A stretch of 64,000 bases of DNA from Nostoc sp. NMS9. Lineage in GTDB: Bacteria > Cyanobacteriota > Cyanobacteriia > Cyanobacteriales > Nostocaceae. Where the stretch lies: assembly GCF_017114995.1 (NCBI RefSeq), contig NZ_JABXKL010000060.1:1-64000 (forward strand). The letters run 5' to 3'. Both the position numbers and the translations under genes were made by a program. Positions 63,140-64,000 of the stretch are shown piece after piece. Within the stretch, counting starts at the first letter, position 1; each line of letters opens with the position of its first letter. The notes under the pieces are model-generated. The model ran no database searches. It was given only the letters and a program-made list of their open reading frames with translations, and was not told where the DNA came from.

Positions 63140-63745
63140 TCGTCAAGGAATTTAGCGAACTATTATAGTACATTGTGGCAGAAGTTTGCCTACCTTTAAC
63201 CAGTTGCTTGAGTAGAGACAATTCATGAATTGCCCTTATTTGTCTGGTTAATTGAGATGGTAGTTGGATTTACTGCGGTACTAGTGTAGAGTCGTTTGAT
63301 TTTCAACATAAACGCGATGTGCAGTGCTGGGTCTCGCTTAAATGAACAAATTTCACTCATCAACTTATTTGCTTAATTTCTCTTAACATTCTTTCTCATG
63401 TATCTAACTATAGCAGAATATGCTGAGTTATCTGTCGTAAGAAGTACAATTATATTGAAAAACTACGTATATTTTTACGTATAATATTGTGTTTGTTTTG
63501 TCATAAAAAACATTCTATTCTCATACTAAGTATTTACTGCTGGATTTTATGTCATAAAAAATATATTTTATAAAGTAATTACATAGCAAACGCTTTGTCA
63601 TCTCTCAAAGGAAATATAAAAAGTTAAAAAATAATGTCTTTCTCGTTACAAATAATTGACCCAAAAAGTTTTTGGTGGCAATATAAAGACCGCTAAATCG
63701 TCTCATGCTTTAATTCTGATAAAAAGTTGTATAAGTCTTAAAGCA

Positions 63746-63912
63746 AAAGAATTGACAACCAAATCAAAAGATTTTCTATTGCAAATTTGATAATGTACCG
63801 CTTCTGCGATCGCAAAATATCAATCTTTCAGAACGACTAACTTGGAAATGTCGCAATCACCATCAAAACGAAAGAATTGACACCTACATCAAAAGATTTT
63901 TCATTGCAAATT
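63746..63912. repeat. Pair of imperfect direct repeats, 42 bases each
   Basis: AAAGAATTGACAACCAAATC (63746) and AAAGAATTGACACCTACATC (63871) start the two copies; both continue with AAAAGATTTT, a variable pair, and ATTGCAAATT. The period is 125 bases. Related only to each other in this window. Confidence 0.5.
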
Positions 63913-64000
63913 AGGTTTTCATCATAATAATCACCACAAGCTAAGAACCTCGCCAGGCGGTTTATTAAGTAGATCGGTACTATTAAACTTAGCTATATGA

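Larger units (their letters stand above)
62687..64000. other. Non-coding end of window with repeats
   Basis: 1.3 kb, AT-rich, without a supported gene. It contains a perfect 19-bp stem-loop (63092-63139) and two imperfect 42-base direct repeats (63746-63787 and 63871-63912). It presumably carries the kinase promoter (near 62690-62800). Confidence 0.5.

Overview
The window reads as chromosome of a heterocyst-forming type cyanobacterium, most likely Nostoc or a close relative. The evidence is the many copies of the HIP1 octamer GCGATCGC, Nostoc-style short tandem repeats in intergenic DNA, cyanobacteria-typical families (PEP-CTERM, DUF3172, DUF4347, DUF29, Uma2, Rpn/DUF2887), and the gene order rplS - tRNA-Trp - secE - nusG - rplK - rplA - rplJ - rplL. 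Gene density is moderate, with long AT-rich spacers full of dispersed repeats and decayed genes.

Layout. 1-3.2 kb: a broken ParDE toxin-antitoxin pair, a hexapeptide acyltransferase and a small hypothetical gene. 3.9-8 kb: alpha-glucan phosphorylase, DUF29 and DUF429 genes. 8-17.5 kb: a surface-glycan region with a GT4 glycosyltransferase and an uncharacterised neighbour, then a cluster with a multi-pass membrane glycosyltransferase-like protein, a GtrB/ArnC-like polyprenyl-phosphate glycosyltransferase, a four-helix EamA/ArnE-like protein, a WecE/RffA-type sugar aminotransferase, a WbqC protein and a 3' remnant of dTDP-glucose 4,6-dehydratase. 17.7-20.5 kb: methyltransferase, a fragment of a B12-binding radical SAM gene, and an intact relative of it. 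20.9-23.3 kb: a 21-bp palindromic repeat array upstream of trpS and a metF-like gene. 23.4-31.6 kb: Rpn nuclease, PsiE, TPR protein, an EF-G paralogue without the switch II histidine, an SPFH protein with an in-frame stop, an antitoxin remnant, a solitary Cas2/VapD-fold protein and a Uma2 protein. 31.7-36 kb: the ribosomal protein/transcription factor operon on the minus strand. 36-44 kb: GT2, a 1525-residue DUF4347/beta-helix/RTX exoprotein, and GT4. 44-51.7 kb: PEP-CTERM protein, ABC-2 permease, DUF3172 protein, a DeoR regulator divergent from a transketolase-like enzyme (this pair flanked by inverted copies of a dispersed repeat), an AMIN protein and a secreted hypothetical. 51.7-57.7 kb: two CPA2 cation/proton antiporters, a small membrane protein and an SGNH hydrolase. 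58.3-62.7 kb: an AAA ATPase and a two-component pair (PAS histidine kinase; REC-AraC response regulator). The last 1.3 kb is non-coding.

The most system-like group is 11.9-17.3 kb. It has the same kinds of parts as the Arn (lipid A aminoarabinose) pathway: aminotransferase, polyprenyl-phosphate sugar transferase, small flippase-like protein and integral-membrane transferase. Here the aminotransferase resembles the dTDP-4-amino-4,6-dideoxyhexose enzymes. I infer a pathway that decorates an envelope acceptor with a lipid-carried amino-deoxy sugar. The other items worth a second look are the EF-G paralogue, the protease-like N-terminus of the giant exoprotein, the 21-bp palindrome array and the repeat-flanked deoR/transketolase module.
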